The notes under the pieces are model-generated. The model saw only the letters and a list, made by a program, of their open reading frames with translations, was not told the origin of the DNA and did not search any database. From positions 1 through 12,392 of the forward strand of contig CAZDTI010000262.1 of assembly GCA_964508085.1 (NCBI GenBank): 12,392 nucleotides of DNA. Reading direction: 5' to 3'. Below, piece after piece: positions 6,493-12,392 of the stretch (positions within the stretch are counted from its first letter, which is position 1; each line of letters begins with the position of its first letter). This DNA is from CALGLS01 sp964508085. GTDB taxonomy: Bacteria; Bacteroidota; Bacteroidia; Chitinophagales; Saprospiraceae. The position numbers were made by a program, and so were the translations under genes.

Positions 6493-6523
6493 AACCTACT
6501 CGAATGACTCGAGCGGGCGGGTT
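6493..6523 (-). terminator. Weak hairpin after the GT4 gene
   Basis: CTCGA (6499-6503) pairs with TCGAG (6509-6513) around a 5-base loop, with possible outer pairing of AACC (6493-6496) with GGTT (6520-6523). It lies just after the GT4 stop. No T-run follows on the - strand, so it may attenuate transcription or be chance. It does not argue strongly against co-transcription with the membrane paralogues. Confidence 0.25.
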
Positions 6524-6535
6524 GAAAATTGGTTA

Positions 6536-7696
6536 TTATTTTATCAATACGTTTTTATTCTTTTTAGCAGACGTGACTTCCTTAAACAAAGTATTTAAAG
6601 TCTCTGCATTTTTATTGCTGTATCGTTCTTTAATGATTTCTTGATTCCGTTTACCTTGCTTTGCATACACCTCTGGGTGATTTAGTAAATAACTGATGGC
6701 CTCTGCCAATTGTTTTGCATTGCCCTGATCTACCAACATGTTTTCTACCAATTCCGGAACACCAACATGTCGGGTCGAAATGACTGGCTTGCCATAGGCC
6801 ATTGCTTCCATGATCGCAACCGGAATTCCCTCTCTATCCATTGTTCCGCCAGGAAGCTGAACGTCTTTACATGGAAGACAAAAGAAATCGCAACTCATCG
6901 TCATAATGTTTAAGATGTCAGCATGGATCTTTCCAAAGAATTGAATCCGATCTTCTAATCCCATTTTCTTCGCCAATCCCGGAATGTCCATATGTCCATA
7001 GCCCGCAGACCAAACTTTGTAATCCGTTCTGTCCATGATCTTCATCGCTTCTAATAAAGTATCGTAGCCTTTGCGCTCCTCATATGATCCAACTATCAAA
7101 ATGTGCTTCTGATCTTCATTAATAATATCGTCATCATCAACATACAATTTCACTACCTCAATTTTATCTCCATCGATCTGAAAAGTATCAATCATGTATT
7201 GTTTATTAAAATCAGAAATGGTCACAATACGGTCCGTTGCTTCCATCGCAACCTTGAACATGTCCCAATTTGGATTTCGCCACAACTCATGTGCATGTAT
7301 TGTTACAGTCAAAGGAATACCTGTCAACCTTTTCAGGAAATAAGCTACATATAATTTTCGATCACCAAAATGTGCATGTATCAAATCAAGTCCTTTGGCA
7401 TCTCCAGCATAGTTGGCGGCAATCGCAAAATCTGCGACCGCTCCATTTTTGAGTGCCTCAGAAAATAGTTTAATATACAAAGCCGGCTGTTTCAAAAAGT
7501 AAACAATCTGCATCAATATGCCACTGTATTTTGAAACGCTATGTACTTTCCAGGAATCATGTGGATTATAGGTTCCATGATTTCGTTTAGTCGTAAAAAT
7601 AGAAATATCACAACCCATTTCTTCCTGCGCACAAAGTTCGCGGTAAATAAATCGATGAATGCCTTGTTTCAAGCCAAGTATGTATCCAATTTTCAT
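6536..7696 (-). CDS. Glycosyltransferase family 4 (GT-B fold)
   Basis: A 386-residue retaining glycosyltransferase of the GT4 type, probably acting at the cytoplasmic face of the inner membrane on a surface-polysaccharide or glycolipid intermediate. The N-terminal half has DLIHAHFG (104-111) and TIHAHELW (132-139), seen in many exopolysaccharide and colanic-acid-type GT4 enzymes. The C-terminal half has ILIVGSYEERKGYDTLL (199-215) and the family's E-x7-E nucleotide-sugar site, E289 to E297 in DREGIPVAIMEAMAYGKPVIS, then GVPELV (312-317). Length is normal. The DUF354 gene ends 42 bases upstream on the same strand, and the membrane paralogue starts 61 bases downstream, so one operon is likely. 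The ATG at 7696 precedes the first GT-B strand directly. Donor and acceptor sugars cannot be deduced. Confidence 0.92.
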   Translation of the reverse strand: MKIGYILGLKQGIHRFIYRELCAQEEMGCDISIFTTKRNHGTYNPHDSWKVHSVSKYSGILMQIVYFLKQPALYIKLFSEALKNGAVADFAIAANYAGDAKGLDLIHAHFGDRKLYVAYFLKRLTGIPLTVTIHAHELWRNPNWDMFKVAMEATDRIVTISDFNKQYMIDTFQIDGDKIEVVKLYVDDDDIINEDQKHILIVGSYEERKGYDTLLEAMKIMDRTDYKVWSAGYGHMDIPGLAKKMGLEDRIQFFGKIHADILNIMTMSCDFFCLPCKDVQLPGGTMDREGIPVAIMEAMAYGKPVISTRHVGVPELVENMLVDQGNAKQLAEAISYLLNHPEVYAKQGKRNQEIIKERYSNKNAETLNTLFKEVTSAKKNKNVLIK

Positions 7697-7738
7697 ATTG
7701 TGTATTGTATGTCGTGTATCGGTTTTTGAATTCTTATC

Positions 7739-8803
7739 TTATCCAACGGTTTGCTGTGCTTTGGCTTTTTTAGGTTCGTGCTGTTCCAAAGCAGTAGTAA
7801 TTACCTTTGTTATATCTTCCCATCCCGCGTCATTTATTTTCTGTTTCATTATCTTTTTGAAGCCAGGTTGTAACAATTTATCTACATAAGTCAAAACCTT
7901 CTCTTGATCTTCTGTCGAAAAGATAAGGCCCATTTCCTCTAATGGCAGGTTTACAGCCATCTGTCGTCCACCAACGTAAATAACTGGGGTACCAACCAAT
8001 GCAGATTCTCTCGCAATGGTGTCTCCAGAAGAAATAGTGAGGCTGGCAAAATATTGGAGATGCATAATGTCGGGAATGCCGCCTAATAACTTAGTCACTA
8101 AGTGATCGTACCTATCGTGGTCTTTTTCCGGGTAGTAAAGAATGGTATATCCTTGGTCCTTTAGCTTTTGAAAAGCAGGAGCTAAGTCAATCAATTCATA
8201 GTCGTCATAATTCAAACTAATAGAATCTATGTCCCTACAAAAGACAAAAGGCTTACCTACCAAGTCAAGACGAGATAAACAAGAGGCATCCGGTTTAAAA
8301 TTTTTCAAGTAAGCGGTTTCCTTAAATCCATTGTAGAATTGAATTTTGTCGGTAGAACCATTCTTTGAAGACTGTAAGTCCTCAGGCAATTTCGTTCGGA
8401 TACTATCCGGAATAAAAAAGTTCGTTGCAAACCGTTTGCACATATTGAAAATGAATTGGTATTCATAATCGTCGTGAAATAAAACGGCAGGAATGCCAAG
8501 TGGCTTGGCTACTACACCAGGATAGAAACCAAAGGAGGTTACTACATCTGGTTTGTCTTTTAAGTATAAGCTCATGAAGCCTAGAGATCGTTGTACCAGT
8601 CCCATGATTTTACCCAACTTCCCCTTATAGTGTGTCCCTAAAGGAACGACTTTGAAATCGGGGTATTCTTTGGTAATTACCTTTAGAAGGTTACCTCTAT
8701 TTAGAACAGTAATGGTGATGTCATGGCGTTTGTTTAGCTCATTTAGCGCGTTCTTATAGAAGTTTACATCCGCTAAGTGGACCATGTCAACCAGGATCTT
8801 CAT
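7739..8803 (-). CDS. DUF354 family protein, GT-B-like
   Basis: A 354-residue cytoplasmic protein of the DUF354 family, which has a fold like MurG and UDP-GlcNAc 2-epimerase. Members are usually near glycan genes, and none that I know has an established reaction. The opening MKILVDMVHLADVNFYKNAL (1-20) matches the family start, whose usual form is D-x-x-H-P/A-x-x-V-H/N-F-F/Y. GKLGKIMGLVQR (61-72) and PDVVTSFGFYPGVVAKPLGIPAVLF (85-109) are the usual N-domain segments. The C-domain has FVFCRDIDS (186-194) and SSGDTIARESALVGTP (258-273), the probable nucleotide-sugar binding loop. The Lys-rich C-terminus looks disordered. It is the first gene of the - strand glycan set. A weak -7-like TAGTTTG lies at 8856-8850. 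Function in glycan synthesis or modification is inferred from context. Confidence 0.85.
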   Translation of the reverse strand: MKILVDMVHLADVNFYKNALNELNKRHDITITVLNRGNLLKVITKEYPDFKVVPLGTHYKGKLGKIMGLVQRSLGFMSLYLKDKPDVVTSFGFYPGVVAKPLGIPAVLFHDDYEYQFIFNMCKRFATNFFIPDSIRTKLPEDLQSSKNGSTDKIQFYNGFKETAYLKNFKPDASCLSRLDLVGKPFVFCRDIDSISLNYDDYELIDLAPAFQKLKDQGYTILYYPEKDHDRYDHLVTKLLGGIPDIMHLQYFASLTISSGDTIARESALVGTPVIYVGGRQMAVNLPLEEMGLIFSTEDQEKVLTYVDKLLQPGFKKIMKQKINDAGWEDITKVITTALEQHEPKKAKAQQTVG

Positions 8804-9230
8804 ATTTCGGTTATTTGTGAAGTTAGTAAGTAAGAAAAACGGGGTTTACCAAACTAACAGTAATGTGATAGTATGACACAACATATTAATACGAAAAGCG
8901 GGCCTAATTGTTAAACGGATAGACCTTTCCCTAAAGTAAAGGGATACAAAAGTATTTTGCACCAATTATGTTGGATAAAGCACTTAAAAAAATAGGAGTT
9001 GGGTATTCTGTCCACCTCAATCGGCTAAAGACCAAAGGTATATAGTAGACAAAGGAGGTTTTGGGAGATAAGAACTATCTGAGTAAGCACAAAAATAGAC
9101 AACTTTTGGATAAATAACCTTCTATTTTAAGGTATTTTATTAATAGTAAATTTACGAAATGTGGCTCGTAGAAGGGAGATATGAATAGATATAGGTGAAA
9201 AGTGGTTGTTTCTTGAGTATAAGCGCCTGT
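8804..9230. other. 427-base intergenic region without a supported gene
   Basis: This gap holds the presumed promoter region of the DUF354 gene: on the - strand, TAGTTTG at 8856-8850 with TTG at 8881-8879, 22 bases apart, which is weak. It also holds the 3' flank of the barrel gene at 9231. A bulged AT-rich hairpin (arms 9112-9121 and 9129-9137) could end transcription from the right. The only open frames are 25 codons or shorter (for example 8968-9045 and 9061-9117) and look like chance. No tRNA, known riboswitch or repeat copy was recognised. Confidence 0.6.
9112..9137 (-). terminator. Weak AT-rich hairpin, possible terminator for the 9231-10022 gene
   Basis: CCTT (9118-9121) pairs with AAGG (9129-9132), and AAATA (9112-9116) with TATTT (9133-9137), leaving one bulged A and a 7-base loop. 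It lies about 95 bases after the stop of the barrel gene on the - strand. The stem is short and AT-rich, and a proper T-run is missing, so confidence is low. Confidence 0.25.
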
Positions 9231-10022
9231 TTAATGCCTTGGATTGAAGATAATAGGAGGTTTAATTGCTTTACCGAAGCGCTTATTAGGTGCTAAAAAG
9301 TATTGCAAATCAATAGAATAGTACCAGATGTGTTTCGATAAAAAGCCTCTATCCTGCCTTCCATCTTTTGTCACTAGTATTTCTCCACTTACACTAGGTT
9401 TACCACTCATGCTAATACTAACATTACAAGAAGATCGCCCACCATCTGAATGCCGTTTTTCTAAACCTAAACCTGCGTAGAATGGCACTCTGATTTTAGC
9501 AGTTTGTAAGGAACGTTCCACTAGTGTATTTCCATCCGTGTCTATGCTGGTCTTACTAATTTCTTTTTTACGACGAAGGCTAAGGCTTACTCCATAACGC
9601 GCAACAACCTTTAGGTTACGTTTCCTCAAAGCTTTGTATTGCCTTTTATCATCTGCTTTTAGCAGAAATGCAATAGGGATCTTGAGACTGTATTCCTCAT
9701 GAAAAATATCTTGACCAGAAAATTCATATTGATAACCATCTCGGACAGCAAGCAAGCCCGTTTCGAGGTGAATTCCTACTTTGCTACTAAAACTCGCCCA
9801 TCTGAATTTTACGGAACCCAATTTCTTTTGGGCAACCAAGCCAAAACTGAGCCCAAGAAAGGACTCCTTATCAACAGGACTTTCCTCTATGAAATAGAAA
9901 CTATTATGTACCCCTGATTGTAAACCGATGAAAATGGATTGCTTCTTTTTTTTACTCTGCCCAATCAAGAAAAAAGGAAGGAGGAAGGCTGATAGAAGAA
10001 TGATTAGAAATTTGGATTTCAT
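9231..10022 (-). CDS. Secreted barrel-like protein, probably outer membrane
   Basis: A 263-residue envelope protein of no family I can name. Residues 1-21 form a signal peptide (hydrophobic FLIILLSAFLLPFFLIG), cut probably before QS, followed by KKKK at 24-27. The mature part shows alternating strands such as SIFIGLQSGVHNSFYF, VGIHLETGLLAV, VPFYAGLGLEKR and IWYYSIDLQYFLAP. It fits the PorT-like or general outer-membrane barrel group of Bacteroidota (inference). It contains more basic residues than usual, including LRKRN and LRRKKE. The gene starts 20 bases after the stop of the 90-residue hypothetical gene, so the two are very likely co-transcribed. The start is the ATG at 10022, directly at the signal peptide. 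Confidence 0.75.
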   Translation of the reverse strand: MKSKFLIILLSAFLLPFFLIGQSKKKKQSIFIGLQSGVHNSFYFIEESPVDKESFLGLSFGLVAQKKLGSVKFRWASFSSKVGIHLETGLLAVRDGYQYEFSGQDIFHEEYSLKIPIAFLLKADDKRQYKALRKRNLKVVARYGVSLSLRRKKEISKTSIDTDGNTLVERSLQTAKIRVPFYAGLGLEKRHSDGGRSSCNVSISMSGKPSVSGEILVTKDGRQDRGFLSKHIWYYSIDLQYFLAPNKRFGKAIKPPIIFNPRH

Positions 10023-10042
10023 GAAACATAGATTGAAGCGTT

Positions 10043-10315
10043 TTATATAATATCCTCAAACTCATCTTCCTCTTGATCCTTTGGCATATGTCCTAATTTG
10101 TTTTTTTCCATTTGAATGAAAACGCTTTCTACTTGATCCAAGTAACTTGGCGTAACCATAGCTTCCAATTCTTTCATGTTGCTCAATAGAGGCCCAGATC
10201 TATATTTATAGGTTTGCACTAACAATCCTTTTTCAAATTGAATACTAAACTTATCCTCCATTCGAAAAGCAGTAATCAAGTAAGAAGAATGTTTAATGTA
10301 GCCAAGTATACGCAT
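10043..10315 (-). CDS. Small conserved-looking hypothetical protein (90 aa)
   Basis: A 90-residue soluble protein with no signal peptide or membrane helix and no function I can assign. The N-terminal half, MRILGYIKHSSYLITAFRMEDKFSIQFEKGLLVQTYKYR, alternates beta-strand segments with an aromatic pattern. The middle (about 45-73) looks helical, and the end is acidic (DQEEDEFEDII). I recall similar short proteins in Saprospiria genomes, but that is memory and not a search result. Strand pattern, correct coding character and the 20-base gap to the barrel gene downstream support it as a real gene. Its cytoplasmic location makes a direct complex with the secreted neighbour unlikely, so the pairing may be regulatory or merely positional. 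Confidence 0.7.
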   Translation of the reverse strand: MRILGYIKHSSYLITAFRMEDKFSIQFEKGLLVQTYKYRSGPLLSNMKELEAMVTPSYLDQVESVFIQMEKNKLGHMPKDQEEDEFEDII

Positions 10316-10406
10316 AGATTGGTCTTTGAATCGAATAGTTAAAAAATAAAAAAAGAAGAAGACGATACATTTAGATTCCCTTTATGTTTCACGCCTCTCC
10401 ACACAA

Positions 10407-10529
10407 GACTCTGGAAGAGTCGAACCACCATTACCCTGAGCCGCAGCTCAGGGTGGAAAACCCGCACACTTCACATATCTGACTCTGGAAGAGTCAAACT
10501 CCACAAAGCCTAGAGTCGCAACTCTAGGC
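10407..10529 (+). repeat. Structured tandem repeat, copy B (two box-plus-hairpin units)
   Basis: Unit 1 has a box at 10407-10421 (GACTCTGGAAGAGTC), an 11-base spacer, and a 9 bp hairpin with arms 10433-10441 and 10446-10454 around CGCA. Unit 2 has an identical box at 10481-10495, a 12-base spacer starting AAACTCCAC, and a 9 bp hairpin with arms 10508-10516 and 10521-10529 around CGCA. Order and spacing match copy A at 35-152. The outer stems differ from copy A on both arms in a matched way (for example CCCTGAGC/GCTCAGGG against CCCCGAGC/GCTCGGGG), so pairing is kept. The remaining gap to the 90-aa gene (10316-10406) shows nothing else. Confidence 0.88.
10508..10529 (-). terminator. Repeat hairpin overlapping the decarboxylase beta stop codon
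   Basis: The perfect 9 bp stem GCCTAGAGT/ACTCTAGGC with a 4-base loop includes the TAG stop (10526-10524) of the beta-subunit gene. Read on the - strand it is followed by TTTGTGGAG, a poor T-run, then by the other repeat hairpins. It may therefore stop transcription or protect the 3' end of the mRNA rather than act as a classical terminator. Confidence 0.45.
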
Positions 10530-11726
10530 CAAAAATGAAATAAGCACCCCAGCCGCCACCGCCGATCCAATCACGCCCGAAATATTACTAGACATTGCAT
10601 ACTGCAACAAATGATTGCTAGAATCATATTTCAAAGCAATCTCATTCGCAACCCTTGAAGCCATTGGAACCGCACTTAAACCAGTCGCCCCAATTAAAGG
10701 ATTGATTTTCTTTTTAGCAAATAAATTATAAAACTTAGCAGCAAATATTCCTCCTGCAATCGAAATAGCAAAAGCTATGAAACCACCTATTACAATCATG
10801 AGTGTAGTGGGATTCAAAAAACTAGTAGCGGTCATCGTCGCACCAACAGTTAAGCCGAGGAATATAGTCGCTGAATTCATAATCGTTTCAGAAGCCGCCT
10901 TAAATAATCGGTTTGTATCAGATCCAATCTCCTTAATTAAATTTCCAAATAACAACATTCCTACAAGGGGGACTGAAGAAGGTACCAATAAGGCAACTAT
11001 GGTTCCTAATACAATAGGAAAAACAATCTTCAAAGTACGCAGATTGTTGATTTTAACTTTATTTGGAAATTGCTTCTCTTGCTCCTTCATGTTAATTTTT
11101 AACTCCTTTTCCGTAACGGTATATTTTACAACCAAAGGAATAATGACAGGAACCAAGGCCATGTAAGAATAGGCCGCTATAGCAATTGGTCCAAGCAAGT
11201 GAGGCGCTAGTTTGATAGCGGTATAAATCGCCGTTGGACCATCAGCACCACCAATGATGCCGAGTGCCGCAGCTTCTGGAAGCGTGAAACCCATAACAAC
11301 GGCCGCAAGTAAGACACTAAAAATCCCAATTTGTGCAGCAGCACCAAAAAAAGCGAGTCTCAGATTTCGGAGCATAGGACCAAAATCCGTCATCGCTCCA
11401 ACCCCCATGAAGATAAGTGGAGGTAACAAACCTGTTTTGATTAGCGCATAGTATAGCATGTTCATGATGCCATAATCTTTAGCAATGCCTACTAAGGAAA
11501 TGTGGTGCAAAGTCTCTTCATCTAAAGTGACTACATTCATCTGACCACCAGGAAAATTCGCCAGTAAAACACCAAAAGCAATAGGAACCAAAAGTAAGGG
11601 TTCGTATCTTTTTGCTATGCCAAGATACAGCAACAGAAAACCTAAGGCCAACATTAATAAAGTACTCGGCTGTGCTGCAAGCTCCCCGAAAGCGGTCATG
11701 TCATAAAGCCGTTGTAGTATGTCCAT
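10524..11726 (-). CDS. Sodium-translocating decarboxylase, beta subunit (OadB/GcdB/MmdB family)
   Basis: A 400-residue integral inner-membrane protein that takes carboxybiotin from the alpha subunit, decarboxylates it and drives Na+ out of the cell. Family marks are FMGVGAMTDFGPML (106-119), the key ion-site block GIIGGADGPTAIY (156-168), whose D162 matches the essential Asp of this family, GLTVGATM (291-298), GLSAVPMASRVANE (349-362) and NISGVIGSAVAAGV (381-394), the region with conserved Asn, Gly and Ser of the ion path. About nine or more hydrophobic segments are visible; length is normal. The partial alpha-subunit gene lies 82 bases upstream. Whether the substrate is oxaloacetate, methylmalonyl-CoA or glutaconyl-CoA cannot be told from beta. 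The last residues FLA and the TAG lie in repeat copy B. Confidence 0.95.
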   Translation of the reverse strand: MDILQRLYDMTAFGELAAQPSTLLMLALGFLLLYLGIAKRYEPLLLVPIAFGVLLANFPGGQMNVVTLDEETLHHISLVGIAKDYGIMNMLYYALIKTGLLPPLIFMGVGAMTDFGPMLRNLRLAFFGAAAQIGIFSVLLAAVVMGFTLPEAAALGIIGGADGPTAIYTAIKLAPHLLGPIAIAAYSYMALVPVIIPLVVKYTVTEKELKINMKEQEKQFPNKVKINNLRTLKIVFPIVLGTIVALLVPSSVPLVGMLLFGNLIKEIGSDTNRLFKAASETIMNSATIFLGLTVGATMTATSFLNPTTLMIVIGGFIAFAISIAGGIFAAKFYNLFAKKKINPLIGATGLSAVPMASRVANEIALKYDSSNHLLQYAMSSNISGVIGSAVAAGVLISFLA

Positions 11727-11780
11727 CTGTTTAATTTTTACGAATTAAATCTATTTTTTCCAATAGCGGGCTACTGGTAA

Positions 11781-11803
11781 GTTAACAGTCAATAGTTAAC
11801 AGT
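11781..11803. repeat. Short direct repeat GTTAACAGT, two copies
   Basis: GTTAACAGT occurs at 11781-11789 and 11795-11803, five bases apart, in the 82-base gap between the alpha and beta decarboxylase genes. GTTAAC is itself palindromic. It may be a small tandem-repeat remnant or a protein-binding site; nothing else in the window matches it. Confidence 0.5.
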
Positions 11804-11808
11804 TAGAA

Positions 11809-12392
11809 TTATTGAATTAAAAAGATAACATCATCTTCTTCAATCTCTTCTCCATGTCGACCAACTACTTCTACTATAGTACCCGATTGGTCAGCTGTTA
11901 TAGCGTTAATGACTTTCATGGCTTCTATGTAACCTATTGTCTCTCCGGTAGTTACGTTGTCTCCAACCTTAAGTGCAACTTCATGACTGTCTTTTGTCAG
12001 GTAGAATTTTCCTTCTAAAGGAGCAACGATTTCTTTGGTGTCTCCACTAGCTGCTGAGGCTGAGATTCCAGTAGTAGGCTCTGGCGCAGATTGTTGAGAT
12101 GGGCTTGTAGTTAAATTTGTGGAGCTATTGTTATTGTCATTATAGGAAACTTGAACTTTGTATTGCTCACCATCAACATTGATGTTCATTGTTCGAGGAC
12201 TGGGTACTGTGGTATTGGCTGCAATGGGAACTGGAGCGACGGCGGTAACACTTTGTTGATTGGCTGCAGCTTTTCGCTTGGCAAGGTCTTTTTCAAAATT
12301 TTCTTTTGCCTTTCCAGAGCGGTAGTCTAGATATTGAGCAGGGTGCATTGCATACTCCAAAAGTTCCTCGTCATCCTCTCCATAATCCCAGC
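11809..12392 (-). CDS. Decarboxylase alpha subunit / biotin carrier, 3' part (5' end outside window)
   Basis: The frame is open to the window edge, so this is the C-terminal end of a larger protein. A TTG at 12360 is not a credible start. The first visible part, WDYGEDDEELLEYAMHPAQYLDY and then a charged helix ending in LAKRKA, looks like the end of an OadA/PycB-type carboxyltransferase. A 70-residue Pro/Ala/Ser/Asn-rich linker follows, interrupted by INVDGEQYKVQV (typical of OadA). The last 75 residues are a biotinyl domain from VAPLEGKFY to the end, with biotin attached to the Lys of EAMKVIN (codon 11916-11914). An FYLTKDSHEVALKVGD stretch resembles the thumb insert of AccB. With the beta gene 82 bases downstream it forms a Na+-pump decarboxylase set. 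No gamma subunit is visible. Confidence 0.88.
   Translation of the reverse strand, partial: WDYGEDDEELLEYAMHPAQYLDYRSGKAKENFEKDLAKRKAAANQQSVTAVAPVPIAANTTVPSPRTMNINVDGEQYKVQVSYNDNNNSSTNLTTSPSQQSAPEPTTGISASAASGDTKEIVAPLEGKFYLTKDSHEVALKVGDNVTTGETIGYIEAMKVINAITADQSGTIVEVVGRHGEEIEEDDVIFLIQ

Noticed and set aside
8968..9045. A 25-codon ATG frame after a TATTTTGC box-like sequence in the long gap
   Set aside because: The length is too short to separate from chance, and no second signal supports it.
9051..9117. A perfect AAAGGAGG Shine-Dalgarno-like site followed by a TTG open frame of 18 codons
   Set aside because: The frame is tiny, starts at TTG, has no recognisable content, and genes in this genome do not seem to rely on such sites. 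The same AAAGGAGGTTxxx string occurs inside the DUF354 gene, so chance is likely.
11781..11803. GTTAACAGT direct repeats as the start of a CRISPR array
   Set aside because: Only two 9-base copies with a 5-base spacer and no cas genes; far too small for an array.
11809..12360. A stand-alone biotin carrier protein of 183 residues starting at 12360
   Set aside because: The supposed start is a TTG, and the frame stays open to the window edge with sequence typical of the end of an OadA-type carboxyltransferase, so the gene is partial.

Overview
The window looks like a chromosomal segment of a non-model member of the Bacteroidota, most likely a marine or aquatic Saprospiria/Lewinella-like lineage (inference, not tested). 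The reasons are AT-rich DNA, several small outer-membrane barrels whose signal peptides end in A-Q or G-Q, almost no usable Shine-Dalgarno sites, and -7 boxes resembling TAnnTTTG. No rRNA, tRNA, CRISPR array, phage or transposase gene was seen.

Layout. Positions 1-195 hold copy A of a structured repeat, possibly with the tail of a preceding gene. Three + strand genes follow: a GNAT acetyltransferase (196-717), a BaiN/HI0933-type flavoprotein (809-2020) and a secreted barrel-like protein with a very basic C-terminal tail (2107-2871). From there on every gene is on the - strand. A likely two-gene operon encodes a small outer-membrane barrel and a CotH-kinase-type lipoprotein (4693 to 2879). Next is a probable envelope-glycan locus, transcribed from 8803 down to 4803: a DUF354 protein, a GT4 glycosyltransferase and two adjacent paralogous six-helix membrane proteins of unknown function that share a GEEISWGQR motif. 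A 427-base gap without a supported gene (8804-9230) separates it from a 90-residue hypothetical protein and a barrel-like protein (10315 to 9231). Copy B of the repeat (10407-10529) then runs into the stop codon of the beta subunit of a sodium-pumping decarboxylase (10524-11726). Upstream of that is the 3' part of the biotin-carrying alpha subunit, cut by the window edge (11809-12392).

How the genes work together. The decarboxylase alpha subunit would pass CO2 through biotin to the membrane beta subunit, which couples decarboxylation to sodium export. The DUF354 protein and the GT4 enzyme probably build or modify a surface glycan, with the two membrane paralogues as candidate partners. The CotH-like protein and its barrel partner probably act at the outer membrane.

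The most interesting non-genic signal is the repeat family. Each copy is a tandem pair of units made of the 15-base palindrome GACTCTGGAAGAGTC (or a one-base variant), an 11-12-base spacer, and a hairpin with a fixed GAGY-NRCA-RCTC core. The outer stems differ in all four units but remain fully base-paired. The most interesting protein signal is the tandem GEEISWGQR pair.
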